From Craterostigma plantagineum (Eukaryota > Streptophyta > Magnoliopsida > Lamiales > Linderniaceae), in the NCBI GenBank assembly GCA_027422505.1, contig JAPQWV010000017.1:20957501-21021500 (forward strand): DNA of 64,000 nt, given 5' to 3'. The notes beneath the pieces are model-generated. The model was given only the letters and a program-made list of their open reading frames with translations, made no database searches and was not told the DNA's origin. Below, one piece after another: positions 33,250 to 45,480 of this stretch. A program made the position numbers and the translations under genes. The number at the start of each line of letters is the position of its first letter. Position 1 is the first letter of the stretch.

Positions 33250-33949
33250 GTGATTATCGAAAGATTACTTCGACCTTATAAAAATAATTTTTGAGAGCAG
33301 TGATGAATTTCTCGACGGAAATAACGAAGAGTTTTGAATTTCTAGATTAGTAAATTACGAAAGAGGATGATGTGAATTTTCAGTGTTTGGCGAGAGGGTG
33401 AGGTGCAGAAGACGATAGATATCGAGGGTGATGTAGAATGTCGAAATCTGAATATTAATTTGGGATTTCGAGATGTATTAATTTGGGCTTTTGATATTAA
33501 TTGGGGCAAGATGATGTGAGATAAAATGAATGGGCCGAGTGGAATAATTAGAGTAATAATGCATAACAGATTAGATGATGCGTGAATTAATAAGAATAAT
33601 GAGTGAAGTAACAATGCAAGTAAAAGCATATGATGATGATTGGAAGGATGCTTATGTGTTATGTGTATAATGATGCATGAGTGGAAAGAAAACGATGCAT
33701 GTGGATGATATTAAAGGTTGATGAATATCCTTTTCTTTATTATTATTATATATGATATAATGAAGATGATGACAAGTTAAAGATACGTGGATGATTGATG
33801 ATTGGTTGATTATGTAATGATTATATATGGGTGATGAGTTGTGTTTCTCGAAAGAATCAGTGGGAGTAAATGGTTTGCATAATGAGAGCAGATTTTCGAT
33901 ATGTGTGCATGGTGGTTTCCAATTCGAGATTTCGAGATGCTTTAAATAA

Positions 33950-34330
33950 AGTGGCAAATTTCGATAAGATCTCGAGAGATTTAAAATAGGACAGAAATTG
34001 TCGAGATTCTTAAAGTGTCTGAGGATGTCGAGAGGAATGTCGAGAAGCTGGATATCGATAAAATATCAAATGTCGAGAAATAAATATGATGAAGCTCGAG
34101 ATTGTATTTAAGGATGTCGATATCGAAGAGAATGTCGAGAAGCTTGGAATGTCGAGCTGGAAAAATGTCGAGATGAAAAAAATTCGAGAGAAAAAAAAAA
34201 GTCGAGATGCTTAGAAATGTCGAGATGCTTAAAAAAGCAAATGTCGAGCAATCTAAAATTGAAGATCTCGAGATATCTATTCTTCGTAGCAGATGTCGGG
34301 CGATAAAAATGGAAGACCTCGAGATTTATC
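33950..34330. repeat. TCGAGA-rich degenerate repeats in Copia leader
   Basis: At least ten copies of TGTCGAGA(TGCTT) or TCTCGAGAT-like motifs in 380 bp, between the primer site and the coding region. Confidence 0.65.
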
Positions 34331-34557
34331 TCTTCTTCAAAAATATTTCCTGTTCGTCGTGAAAATTGAATCTCGGCTGGAAAAGGAAAACTGGCAATTT
34401 CGATCAATAATTACGGGAATGCAGATATCCACCTATGCGTTCTTCTAAACCCGAGAAAAATATGGGAATTTGGACGAGAAGGAATTGATAATCTTTGAAT
34501 AAAAAGCGAAAATTTTGAAAATCAAGCCGAAATCTGATGAATTTGATCCACGATTTC

Positions 34558-34570
34558 GGCTCTGATATCA
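34558..34570 (-). promoter_or_regulatory. Primer-binding site, Copia-like element
   Basis: Minus strand TGATATCAGAGCC, 2 nt from the LTR edge, one base different from the initiator tRNA-Met site over its first ten positions. Confidence 0.75.
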
Positions 34571-34572
34571 CT

Positions 34573-34892
34573 TGTTAGGCCGATTTTATCCAACCTTGAA
34601 CTGATTCAATGGATTAGTATTACCTGATACGATGAATTATGGAAGCAATAAAGAAGTAATCGATAGACGAATTGTAGAGTTGGAACGAGAGCGCGCGAGT
34701 TCTTCAGAAAAGTCGTCAACTCTATTAATGAATCAGCAACCCTAAACGATGTATCGTCTAGGGTATTTATACATAAGCCCGAATGGGCTATTGGGCCCAA
34801 GTTAACTAATATACCCACAAGTTATGTATATTTACAACTAAGTCGTAGAGTAGAATAAAATCAAGATTAAGATAACCTGATTTAATTCAACA
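34573..34892 (-). repeat. 5' LTR of Copia-like element
   Basis: Starts TGTTAGGCCG and ends TTCAACA on the plus strand. Confidence 0.85.
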
Positions 34893-35481
34893 CAATAAAT
34901 AATTCCTAAAAGAATTCATTTGACAAGGTATCAGTTGTGGGGTCGTGGGGGCCAATTTGTTTCTTAATTTGCTCAGAATGATTGCTGGATGATAAAAGGT
35001 TCATCTTGGGTTTGTTACGACCAAGTTTCGCCCACTGGTTCGGCATATCTGTGTGGGTCTTTTTATTCTGTATGGAACTTTGGTATTTCTCGGATGATTA
35101 TCCTCCATTTTCCGGAGAGTACGTTCGAGCTATGGGCCCCACCGCCTACGAGGATGCAAGAACACTATTCCAACAGCTACGAGGAAATGATAAGGATAGC
35201 AACAATCATGGTTTCGACAGAAAAGACATCCCCCCGTCTGTCCTTGTTTGCGTGCGCGTCTCCCTTCCAACAGCTCCCCAGCGTATACGTTTACATGACC
35301 ATATACGCTCCCGGCTTGTTCAGAGCCATCGGCCTGAGCGAGGACACGTGGTCATCGTGCTCGTGCGCTATTTACGCCATCAACGCAATCCTCACGTGCG
35401 CCTCGACGAGATTATTGTTGTTATCCTCCCTAAGGGGCGGGATTGCCATGTTGTTATACGCCAGGTATATATATTCATCAA

Positions 35482-35515
<34 letters not shown>

Positions 35516-35905
35516 GTTATTATTATTATTATTATAAGTTGATGATGACATGAAACAGGTAATCATCACGTTATTCGTCGTCCTCGGAGTTGGTGGTGCG
35601 TTGATGGTGGTCGGAGCCTTGCGATGTACGTGGTTGCGTATGCTTGGTCGTGGGGCCAGTTGGGTTGCCTACTTACTAGAAGCTTCCTTCCCGAGGAAAT
35701 TCAGCCCATGGGCTTACGCCTGCGCGTCGCCATCAACATTGCGTCCGTCTTCTTTGTCACTCGATTCTTCACCATGGACCTCATCGAGGCGATGACTTTT
35801 CCGATGCATTTGCTTATTTCGGGCTCTGTGATTTTGACCACCGCCTTGATATGCGCAGCCGCCGTCCTTTTGCCGCCGCTCGATGATGAGATGGGAGTGC
35901 CCTAG
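34893..35905 (+). pseudogene. STP-type sugar transporter, 3' part
   Basis: Out-of-frame pieces retain family landmarks: ASPFQQLPSVYVYMTIYAPG (family: FFQQLTGINVIMFYAPVLF), LRGGIAMLLYAR before a donor near 35465, then from about 35559 an exon with YVVAYAWSWGQLGCLL and LPEEIQPMGLRLRV (family: [24 protein letters not shown]). The conserved Pro-Ser-Glu after [10 protein letters not shown] is changed and frames switch several times. The C-terminus is short (DDEMGVP). Non-functional. Confidence 0.75.
35485..35537. repeat. (ATT)n microsatellite
   Basis: ATTATTATT run with a few interruptions in a pseudogene intron. Confidence 0.85.
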
Positions 35906-36844
35906 CACTGACCTTTTTTTGATTCAATACAATAGGGTAAAAGATCAAGACGATGACGACTAAGGCACCACCTTGTTAATTGTTTTTCCGTAAAATTATT
36001 GACTATAATATGTGACTTTATATCATGTTCAGTTTTGCATGATTCTACATGCCATGCGTAAGAACATATATATTTTTATTTAGCGGTGACGGTGAGGGTT
36101 ATTCTATTCTACAAGAAAATTAATATATGAATTCTGCTTGTAGTGTAACTTTCTCCTACTCTTAGTAATAAAAACGATTAAGTGGCGAAACATCTCCACG
36201 CCTGCCATACTGCTTACTCGTCGTCGTAATCAAGTTAGTTTGTAGGATTCAAACAAATTGTTATATGTGTGAAACAAATAGTACATTGGTATTGATGAAC
36301 AGTTGGAGCGAAGTAGACGACGTTGTTCTTGATTTTCAGCTCAACAACGTGGATGCTCTGTTCAAGGTTATGGACTCTGTGATGATGAAGAGATCTCTCT
36401 GTTCCAAGATCTGCTCTTATCACAGAAGCCCTTTTAGTAGTTCAAAAGAAGGTATAGTAGAAGATTAGATTCTTCGGAGATTACTAGGATTTTTTTGTGT
36501 GTGTACGAGGAAGTTAAGCTTAGGTTGTCTATTGTCGTACTACTTGATGTGATGATGCCTCTCTGTGGGAAGTGACGAGTGTAAATTACGAGTAGGCCAT
36601 TTATTAAGCTTTTTCTACTGTATTGTACATATTCTCTGGTAATAAAAACTATTGGCACGATAAAAGATAACATAAGATGTCAATCAAGGTGCAAACTCAA
36701 CCATGATTTCGGGTTTTCCTGTATACAAGACAAGACGGATTCAGACTAAAAAATAAGTACCCACATTTGGATTCAAATCAAACCAGGGAGAAACTGCAGC
36801 AACTTACATCAAGTCCTATGAAGTCAGATCAGATCATTTACTGT
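35906..36844. other. Intergenic, nothing recognised
   Basis: Short frames only, none with a recognisable domain. Confidence 0.4.
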
Positions 36845-39800
36845 TTATTTATTGTTTTCATCATCAGCATTTGGGGTCTGATTATATAGGCGATAGAGCA
36901 GTGGCGATTTCGTCATTTGAGGCTCCCTTTCTAAGACCGCAAGCACGTCCTTGACTGAGATGGTTCGAGCCACTCGAGGAACCACCGACTGGGGCCTTGC
37001 ATTTTTCCTCATCGATGCTGTCGTAAGGGAGAAAAATGGTAAGAAAATGGGGTTCATCATACGTAAAAGACTCGACTTCTTGCACTATAGACCATTGATG
37101 AGAAGGCTTTAATTGTATTACGTTACGTGCGGTGGCTTTATAGGAACAATCCAAATCAAGGTGTTTCAAAATTAAAGCAATTTCTGAACGCTTGAACTAA
37201 ACGTTGCAATTTTTTTAGTATACTAAATTTCAAAATTGAAGCAACTTGAGGACAACTAACGCCAGAAGTTTGAAACTTATTGTGCTCAAAACTGCTTCAG
37301 TTTTGAGCACTCATTACCCACCAATTGCAAAATTTAAGTGTCCTCAAATTGCTACAGTTTCGAAGCTAATTGTCCTAAAATTGCCACCCCCTAATTTATG
37401 CATCCTTAAAATGCCACTCCCCCAAATATACAGCACTAAAAAAATATAATTCAGAGACTTCGAGGCCATAAACATCGATAAATAACTCACAGGGGGTAGT
37501 TGAAGCAGCTAAAGGACCGCGCTTTTCTGCATCTTTACCCTCCCTTGCGTTCTTCTTGGAGGCGAGAGAGGCCTTCTTCGGCAAATCCTTACCAGGCTGA
37601 GAAGCAGCCGAAGAGGAAGCATCGGTTGCTCCTCCTTGCTTTTGCTTGGCCTCGACCATTAACTGCCATCGGGAAAGCATATCACTGACACCAGTTGCAG
37701 CTCGAACCGCGACATTCGCAGCTGTTGCACGCATTTTGTCGTCTTCTTCCTTGTTAGCCTACGACAAAGACAAGAAACAAGATTCTTAGGAAGAGTTTTT
37801 CTTTATTACCACTCGCATGAACTCATAAGAACTAAGAAGGCTATGGACTTCATTCGTTACCTTGGTTAGCTTCGCACGAGCTTCGTCTCTTTCCTTGTCA
37901 TCGACCCCATTAGCTTCTTCGGGCTGTACATTACATAAAGATAAGGGCAGAGTAATATTGCAGGCTCTTGGCATTGGTAATAAGCAATGGACAAACAGAG
38001 AAGGCTTACTTCGTTTGGGTCTTGCGATTTTTCGGTTTCGGCTTGTTTCTTTTCCCACTCCTCGCGGGCTTTGTTGTTGATAGAGCGTATTTTTTCCCTG
38101 ATATCTGAGGTTACAACACATTTGTGCCTGTGCTTTTCTATATCATGTCTCTGTTTGGACGTTCTGATGAGATTAGTTATAAGACCACGCAGTCTCTCCT
38201 CCACGCACTTCAAAATTTAACAAACAAGAACGAGTCACAAACTTATCATTTAAAGTGAAATAAACAGACGGTCTTACCAATGATAAGCATCGCTCGACGT
38301 CACTTCCAATGTTCTTCAGGCCATGCTTTGCCACTGTCCAAGAATTATCACAAAAGATGTGAACTTTGGAGATAAGAAACAAGCATTCCAGGGATAGATT
38401 CAATCAAGATAATCAAACAAGTAGAATACTTAGTGGAATACTAACTTGTTTCGACCAACATCTTCTGAAGGGGGCACAAAATAAGATAGGGCACGAACCC
38501 CATGAAGGTCTGATGGAAAAAACTTACTTAGCAACTCAATTTCATAATGTTCAAATCCAAGCGACAAATTCTTTAGGTTGACAATACCTTCAGATCGACT
38601 CCGCTCACTGCCGTAACATCGTTGAGATGCTCGATGCTTTGGTCCGAAAGGGCTCCAGGCGCTTTTTGCTTCTTACTATTAAAATCAAAAGAATTAAATA
38701 GGGAACGGAGAGACAAATACGATTGAATCATATTATTCACGTGGACTCACATAGGAGGTGAAGAACTGGGCGTTTCCATAGGCCTTTTCTGGCCAGGTAC
38801 AGGTTTCTTCGGGGGCGCCGACTTTGAGATATTTCCAGACCCAATGGGAGACGTCAAAGAATTCATCCGATTATTTGACTAAAGGATAAAAAAGTTACAA
38901 TAACCCGAATATATATATTATATAAATCATGGTTATTAAAAGAAAACATAACATTTGCATCACGATTAATAAATGACTGCATTAAAACAAGAGAAATTGG
39001 AATCATAGAAATGTTGGTTTTGTAATCGAGAAAAACATCAAATAACATTTGCATCACGATTAATAAATGACTGCATTAAAACAAGAGAAATTGGAATTAT
39101 AGAAATGTTGGTTTTGTAATCAAGAGGCCTATCCGAATTAGGATTAGATCCAAGACCGATAACCTGAATTGGGAAAATACTAATAAACTGTCATAACATG
39201 GAGTCTAATTAATAAACAAGAAAAGCTCCAAAAACACCCAACGAATATATTCTGCAAAAGAATGTATACGAAGATCATAAATACCAGAATATTGGTTTCG
39301 ATCTGGCTTGAAATGGGTGTGGAAGCCGTGTTCGTTGGCAAGGACGAAGCGAGCCCCGTTCGAGATGGCTGCTGCATATCAAAGGATTCATCTCTAAATT
39401 TCCCTGGAACGACATTGTCTGGCCTTACAGGGCCAGAAGACAAACCCCGTGGTGAAGAAAAAAGGGTTTTATTTTGTTCGTTGGAGTGATCAAATGGTTC
39501 TGGCTTTACATGACCCAATGGTGCCCACGGTGAGTTGCTGTTTGGTTGTGTTGGGCCTCCAGGTTGTATCTTGTTAGGCATGTTCACTGCATTGATGGTT
39601 TGGTGTTAATTAAAATGCTTCATTTGTGAATAGAAGGCTGAAGATGAACATTATTACTTGAAAAAGAAGGATAGTTACTTCCCCCAGTTGCCATTCCAGG
39701 AAACGAACTTTGAGAAAAGTGCATATTTTGCTGTTTATTAGGACCCTGGTTTGGGAAGGCAGGATGCTTTCTGTCTTGGGCTAAAGCACCTTGTCCCTGT

Positions 39801-41981
39801 GCAGTTGCTAGGTTTTCCACCTCATGTGAATTCGCAATACTACCATCATCAATTGAATTGATCGAATCTGTAGGAAAAAAAGGAAGCCAAAGTGCCGGAA
39901 TAAGATACTTGAACGAACAGAGCTGGTCAACTAAAGAGCTTTACTACCTCGCCCAGAGGCATGAGGTTGCGATTGACCAGGGCCAGCTTGAGAATTTTTT
40001 GAAACCTAACTTACAAAACATTGTACGATAGAAATCATGATCAGGACTCACAATTTGGATACTAATGCATGAAAATTGACATACGAACTTGAGTCTGCAG
40101 CTTGTACACTGCCATTTTTAACATCTGGTCCCCCACAATACTTCTCATGTGTCTGATAAATCCATCTTTAGTGATCTCATTTTTCTGGAACACCACGGTT
40201 ACAACAAGAGTTAGTCAGATGTCTGATAACTCATTTTTCTTAAACAACTGAAATGTACCTTTAGCTTAAAGTAAAGAGTGTGAAGCTGCATTGCCCTGTC
40301 CTTGTCAAGCTGTGGCTGTATTATAGGAAGCAACAAGCCAAAGGGAACTTGCTTGTTCAACTTAAGCGCTCCGCCCGATTGCTGACTGCCACCTGTCAGG
40401 GATTGTTGATTTGCCATCCCTGAGGTCCTCGCCTGTTGGTTACTCATTCCCATCCCGATAGAATCTTGATTCATTGCTGACGTCCCAATGTTAGTAGTGT
40501 TTTTGTTTCCCATACCGGGCGACAAAGACTGTTCAACGCTCGAGTCCACAGGCATTGGCTGCTGTGATGTATTTGGAACCATCCCAGGAAACTGATTATT
40601 ACGGTTTGCATTCTGTTCTTCATGCCTAGCTTGTTCTCCAGACGTTCGGGTACCACGAGGTTGAGATAAGTCGAAAACATTCTGATCGACTTGCGGCTGT
40701 GTATCAGATTCCACCGACAAGTTATGTTCGTTATCTTTACTCTCACGTTCTGAGCCATGTTGTTCTTGTGATTCCACTTGAGATGAGTGCTGCTCTGTTT
40801 CCTCCGTGAGCATATTTCCTTGCCCGCTTTGGAGACTATCTATCCCTTCATGGCCGGGCATTTGCCAATGTGGAAGAAAATGCTCCGCGTTCTGGCTGTT
40901 TTCCCGAGCCAAGCCTGGTGCATTTGGAAAATAAGCCAACGGAGAAAACGAAGTCATCACACATGAAATTCAACTAATCTAAACCTCCCAGAAACAAAAA
41001 TGGGACCTGTCTCCACTACCCTACAATACAACTTGTCAAATAACATGACGCCATGATCCAAAAGTTTCACAAAAAATCACATTCCCAGTAAAATGATTAT
41101 AGATTGTCTGCTATGTAAACGTTCCTGAAGTAATCATGTTGCTTCTGGAGAATCTGACTCTAAAGTCCAATAATCAACCAAGCAGTTGATTCTACTTATA
41201 AAAATCCTTGAATAAAAATTTATACATACATGACATAAATATGCCTACCTAGTGCACAGACTATTATCAACCGAAGTATATGAAAACAGATCTTTTGGAA
41301 AAAGATAAGAGGAAAAGATAACTGATAGCTCATAAATACAACGATACATTCACCATTTTCGGACAGAACGAAAGAACTAAATTGGGAAACAAAACAAAAT
41401 ACCACTGCCGTCAGGTGGCTGTTGTGACGTCGAAGTATTTCCCTCAATATCTCTATTCAATTCGGCTGTGAATGCGTCCACGTCAGCTCCAGAATGCATT
41501 GTTTCATCCTGCAAAAGTCATCATACTTTAAATCATTAAAGTACTACAAAAGATAATCCTTTTCCGAGCATAGCTTATAGCTAAATCAATCCAAGTCACA
41601 GAACGAACAAAGAAAGCCAACCAAGACACTTTTCAGGGCACAGTGAAACATACAATTACTTCTCTATTTAACTTCAACAAAAGCAAATTTATTCAAGAGA
41701 ATAGGATTCATAAGTACAATAACTAGCACGAGACAACCTCAGCAACAGACCGAATTTCCCAGAAGTTCAAAGGTCAATTTCTGAGATCGGACGGCCAAAA
41801 CCCTAACTGAATCACAAGATACCGGCGACCCAAGAATTGCAATTGGGGTCGAAAAACCCAGCACAAGGGTTCAGAGGGGAGTAGAGAGATTTCCGTAATT
41901 ACGAATTCAAACAGCAAAAAGAGAAAGGAAAAAGATGGGAACCTCGTCTTCTTCGAGGAGCTTCATGATGTTGGGGTCCAT
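36845..41981 (-). CDS. TAF4: TFIID subunit 4 (TAF4), possibly defective
   Basis: TAF4 is a scaffold subunit of TFIID that pairs with TAF12 through a histone fold. Exons on the minus strand: 41981-41943 ([13 protein letters not shown]), 41508-41403, 40914-40259 (Gln/Ser-rich region), 40194-40087. The last two together hold an RST domain ([20 protein letters not shown] ... [18 protein letters not shown]). Further exons run to about 38593 ([30 protein letters not shown]), then 38350-38280 ([18 protein letters not shown]), and on to the C-terminal [20 protein letters not shown] ending at 36845. Between VDLK and AKHGLKN the family normally has an acidic segment (EEEEQLFSGPKEDSR...) that I cannot find. 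The flanking exons also do not join in phase. The rest is well conserved, so this is either a recently damaged copy or a gene with an unrecognised exon. Confidence 0.85.
37194..37445. repeat. Dispersed intronic repeat, copy 1
   Basis: ATTGAAGCAACTTGAGGACA and ATCCTTAAAATGCCACTCCC also occur, diverged, at 47890-48100. A related inverted piece is at 45380-45480. Lies in a TAF4 intron. Confidence 0.7.
38951..39125. repeat. 94-bp direct duplication in TAF4 intron
   Basis: ACATTTGCATCACGATTAAT and the following ~75 bp occur twice with one or two changes, starting at 38951 and 39045. Confidence 0.9.
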
Positions 41982-42857
41982 CGCACGTTATGATTCGTAA
42001 GAACGATCACAGAAGAGATTACCATCAACCGTATCGTCTGTTCATTCTATACCTTCAGCTGAAAAACCTTTTAGGAGTGAAATGTTTGACGGGGATTGAT
42101 TATATCTGAACTCTGAGCTCTCTAATTTATAAGCACAGGTGAAGGCGAGGCGACTGACATTGTAACAGGCAAAATACAATCTCCGCCCTAAATTCATGTA
42201 TAAATATGATTTGGTCCTCTATACTATCTAATGTTTGATTTTAGCACAATCTCCAAAAATCTAGCAATGAACTATCGCCGTTTTCAGCGGAGGGAACAAT
42301 GCCCCGAGTGGGACACCGTTCCTTCTGCTATAAAATTTTCCATCTTTTCGTAAACGTTCGATAGTTGCATAATAACGAAAGAAAATTAAATGAGGAAGAC
42401 GAAGACATATGGCGCAAGAGTTATAAAAATAGTACGATCAACTAAAATTTAAAAAATAATTTGAGTAGCTTTTGGACAATTTTCCGTTTGATAATGTTTT
42501 GGATAAATTAGTTAACTTATCAAAAAATTTTCAATATAATATATTGAAAGCTATATTTCATGAATATTTATAACATGAAATTGTATTTGAAAGAATACAA
42601 TGGTAATTGAACTGTTTCTATTAGTTAAAGAAACTGTTCTGAAATATCTATATCCATAATACAATTTCAGAAATGCATAATACTTCATAACAAATGGCTA
42701 TAGCATTAGGGCCTCATTTGTAATTTCAGGTACTTACCTTTTACGTAATTTGTAATATTGTTCTTTGTTCCCCGGCAAGAGACAAAGTTGTCAATTCATC
42801 TCTATAACTAACCACTCCCCAATCTACTAACCTAGGATTAGTAGAACATACGAAAGA
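41982..42857. other. Divergent promoter region TAF4 / Mpv17
   Basis: Intergenic space between two genes transcribed apart. AT-rich centre. I see no decisive promoter element. Confidence 0.5.
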
Positions 42858-43933
42858 ATGAGGTTTCGTTTCATTTCCAGCCTCACCAAACGCGCCGCCC
42901 TTCGGCGCGACGTATCTGCGCCGTACAACCAGCAATGCCGAACGTACTTCGCAATTCGGCACCATATTCACCACCGATTCAGTACCCGAACGACGCCGTT
43001 TCGGCCGCCTACGCACTTCGGAAAATCTCAGAGAAACAGCTACTGTTCGCATTCTTCTAATCACGGTAAATGGGGCCTGTCTTGGTACTTGGGCATGCTA
43101 GAAACGCGCCCACTTCTCACCAAAGCCGTCTCATCCGCCGTTATTTACGCCGCCGCTGACGTCACTTGTCAGGTGAATTGGCTTTGATTTTCTGCTTCTT
43201 TAATTGCAAGATAGTATGTCTCCCTTGCTCTTTCTTGTAATGGTAAATTGGTTGCCCATTCTTGATTTTAGCGTGTATCATTTTCTGGCTTTGGTATCAG
43301 CTCTTCCATCGATTGATCTGTTAACAAAATGTTCAGGTGATTACGATGGAGCCAAGCTCGAATTGGGATCCGTTAAGGACGATGAGGATATCCACATTCG
43401 GGCTGATTATCTTAGGCCCTTCTCAGCACTTATGGTTCAATTTCGTGGCGAGGTTACTGCCGAATAGGGATGTTATTTCTACCTTAAAGAAAATCGCCAT
43501 GGGACAGCTCGTTCTCGGGCCAATCATCAACGGCGCCTTCTTCTCTTACAACGCTGCTCTTCAAGGTTTGTAAGAAAACAACGAAGATATCATCATCTTG
43601 AACATTTCATTCCAATCACTTCAATTTTGTCGTGTTAGGCGAAAACAAGGATGAGATTGCTGCAAGACTAAGAAGAGATTTGATTCCTACGTTAATGAAC
43701 GGTCTTATGTACTGGCCACTGTGTGATTTCCTCACGTATAAAGTCGTCCCCGTTAATCTCCAGGTTATCATTACAGTCGAGGCCTTTGCATTTCATTTGG
43801 TAGCAAATTGCTTATTACATCCTTATATATTTTTTTTTCTGGGATGCAGCCGTTGGTGAACAGTTCGTTTGCGTACGTGTGGAGCATATACTTGACATAC
43901 ATGGCGAGCTTAAGAAAAGTTGTGCCCGAGTAA
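42858..43933 (+). CDS. Mpv17/PMP22 family membrane protein
   Basis: Four exons, 42858-43172, 43337-43565, 43639-43763 and 43850-43933, give 250 residues with all junctions in phase. The N-terminus is Arg/Ser-rich without acids (MRFRFISSLTKRAALRRD), as in mitochondrial or plastid targeting peptides. The family core follows: WYLGMLETRPLLTKAVSSAV, the downstream GPSQHLWFNF and VLGPIINGAFFSYNA, then IPTLMNGLMYWPLCDFLTYK and the terminal VPVNLQPLVNSSFAYVWSIY. Members are four-helix proteins of the mitochondrial inner membrane or peroxisome thought to form or regulate channels. In the family signature WPxxxxxNFxxVP, the middle reads WPLCDFLTYKVVP, a small departure. No damage seen. Confidence 0.92.
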
Positions 43934-44363
43934 GCGACGAGTTTGATCGTTAGGTTATCTGCTAACTGTCGATTTGTTTGCGTGCTCGGCTTTCGTTGGA
44001 TCGAGTTTTTATCCGATTGTTGGATCGACCGAAAGCTGAACTTGAAATTGGTCTATTTTATTTATTACCACTTGAATGCTGCTCAAGATCCATTCGTTAC
44101 ATTTACACATACCTTATGTACATGTGATTTTATAAGTCAGTTCATTTTAGTATTTTTTTAAGTTAGAAGTTAGGGGTTGGCATTTTCGTTTCTTCGGGCA
44201 TCCCAACATTATACGAAAACTGTTCCCATAATTCACCCAAAAAAACATCCTGTACTAAACACATAGAGAGCAGCACTAGCAAACTCCCCAAATTATTAAC
44301 TTACTGCAATAATAATTAAAAAAAGAAACCCAGAAAATAGCAAACACAAAGAAAGCCCACGTT
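43934..44363. other. Convergent intergenic region
   Basis: 3' ends of Mpv17 (+) and the PDI pseudogene (-) face each other. Nothing else recognised. Confidence 0.5.
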
Positions 44364-44844
44364 TCACAGCTCATCCTTAACGCCATCGTCGCCAGACTCA
44401 ACAACCTTAGGACCAATGCCGGCGGCGAGTTTCTTGTCTCGGTTCCTCTCGATAAATCCGATGATGTCATCCTTCGTCCTGTCCCCGTCGTAGGTCGCCA
44501 TGTCGCCGCTCGACGACTTGAAGTACACCGTCGGTAATCCCTGGACATCAGACATGTCTTTAGGAACGTCGTTCGCCGTGGCGTCGAACTTTGCGATTAA
44601 GACGCCGTCGTCGCCCGCATACGACGTGGCGACCTCTTCGAGGATCGGGGCGAAGTTCTTGCAGTGCCCGCACGACGGTGCGTAGAACTCTAGCAAAACG
44701 TTTTTTCCCGAGTCGGAGACCAACTCCTCGAGGGTGTCGCGGACCACCACCTTGACGGGCTCATCGTCGTCTCGGGGACGGGCTCCGACCTTATGAACGG
44801 CTTCAATAGGCCTTCCTATCCATCCAAAATGAAGGCTTTGTTAA

Positions 44845-45123
44845 CAGGGGCAGACCCACGTGTATGCTTGGGGGTCATTTGACCCTCCGGCCGGCATTGA
44901 AATAATTAGAATATGCATAACAATCTAAATGTAAATGTCTCTTGGTCCGGCGGTTCTAGCATATGCAATAAAAGCTTCAGGCCTCAAATCCTAAGTTCGA
45001 TTCTCTCTATAGGGTCTTTCTTTCTATTTTTTTGTTTTAGGATAAATATATGGTTTTAATTATATTGGGCTGGGCTAGAAATTTTTTTTAACCCCCAGTC
45101 ATAAGATCCTAGGTTCGCCACTG
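44845..45123. mobile_element. hAT-type MITE in PDI pseudogene intron
   Basis: Ends CAGGGGCAGACCCACG and, reversed, CAGTGGCGAACCTAGG, with 8-bp duplication TTTGTTAA/TTTGTTAG. Centre includes a tRNA-like AGTTCGATTCT, not a full tRNA. Confidence 0.75.
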
Positions 45124-45149
45124 TTTGTTAGGTTTGATATCAACGTCTA

Positions 45150-45480
45150 CTAAAACTTTGGCTTAGATTTCGTCCTGCAAGTTAGGAGGGGTGGCACTTT
45201 CAGGACGGTCGACTCGAAGGGTTGCAGTTTTAGGACATCAAAATCAAAGCAGTTTATGGACAACAAGGCTAATTGGACGTCACGTCGCCTCTCCTGCGTG
45301 ACATGACGGCCAGATGGCGTAAAAAGAGGTGGCATACTGTCCCGATGGACCCCCACGTCTTATAAACGTTGCAATGTTCAGTTAGCGTTTGTTGTCCTTA
45401 AATTGCTTTGTTTTTGAAAGTAATGTTCAAAGACTGAAACCCTTTAAGTTTTGTGTTCGGAAAGTGCCACCTTTCTTAAC
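45150..45480. repeat. Dispersed intronic repeat, inverted relative
   Basis: TTGTTGTCCTTAAATTGCTT and AAGTGCCACCTTTCTTAA match the complement of the repeats at 37194-37445 and 47890-48100. Lies in the PDI pseudogene. Confidence 0.55.

Larger units (their letters stand above)
30985..34892 (-). mobile_element. Nonautonomous Copia-like LTR element
   Basis: Two LTRs of about 320 bp (30985-31308 and 34573-34892; TGTT...AACA in the better copy) enclose 3.3 kb. A primer site on the minus strand (TGATATCAGAGCC, 34558-34570, close to the initiator-Met type TGGTATCAGAGC) fixes the orientation. The only coding region is a coiled-coil Gag-like protein. Protease, integrase and reverse transcriptase are absent. 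I could not confirm a clean target duplication (GAATT versus CAATA). It splits the sugar-transporter pseudogene. Confidence 0.8.

Noticed and set aside
44940..45015. tRNA-derived SINE
   Set aside because: Only a weak B-box-like AGTTCGATTCT is present, inside an hAT-type MITE with clear ends and duplication.
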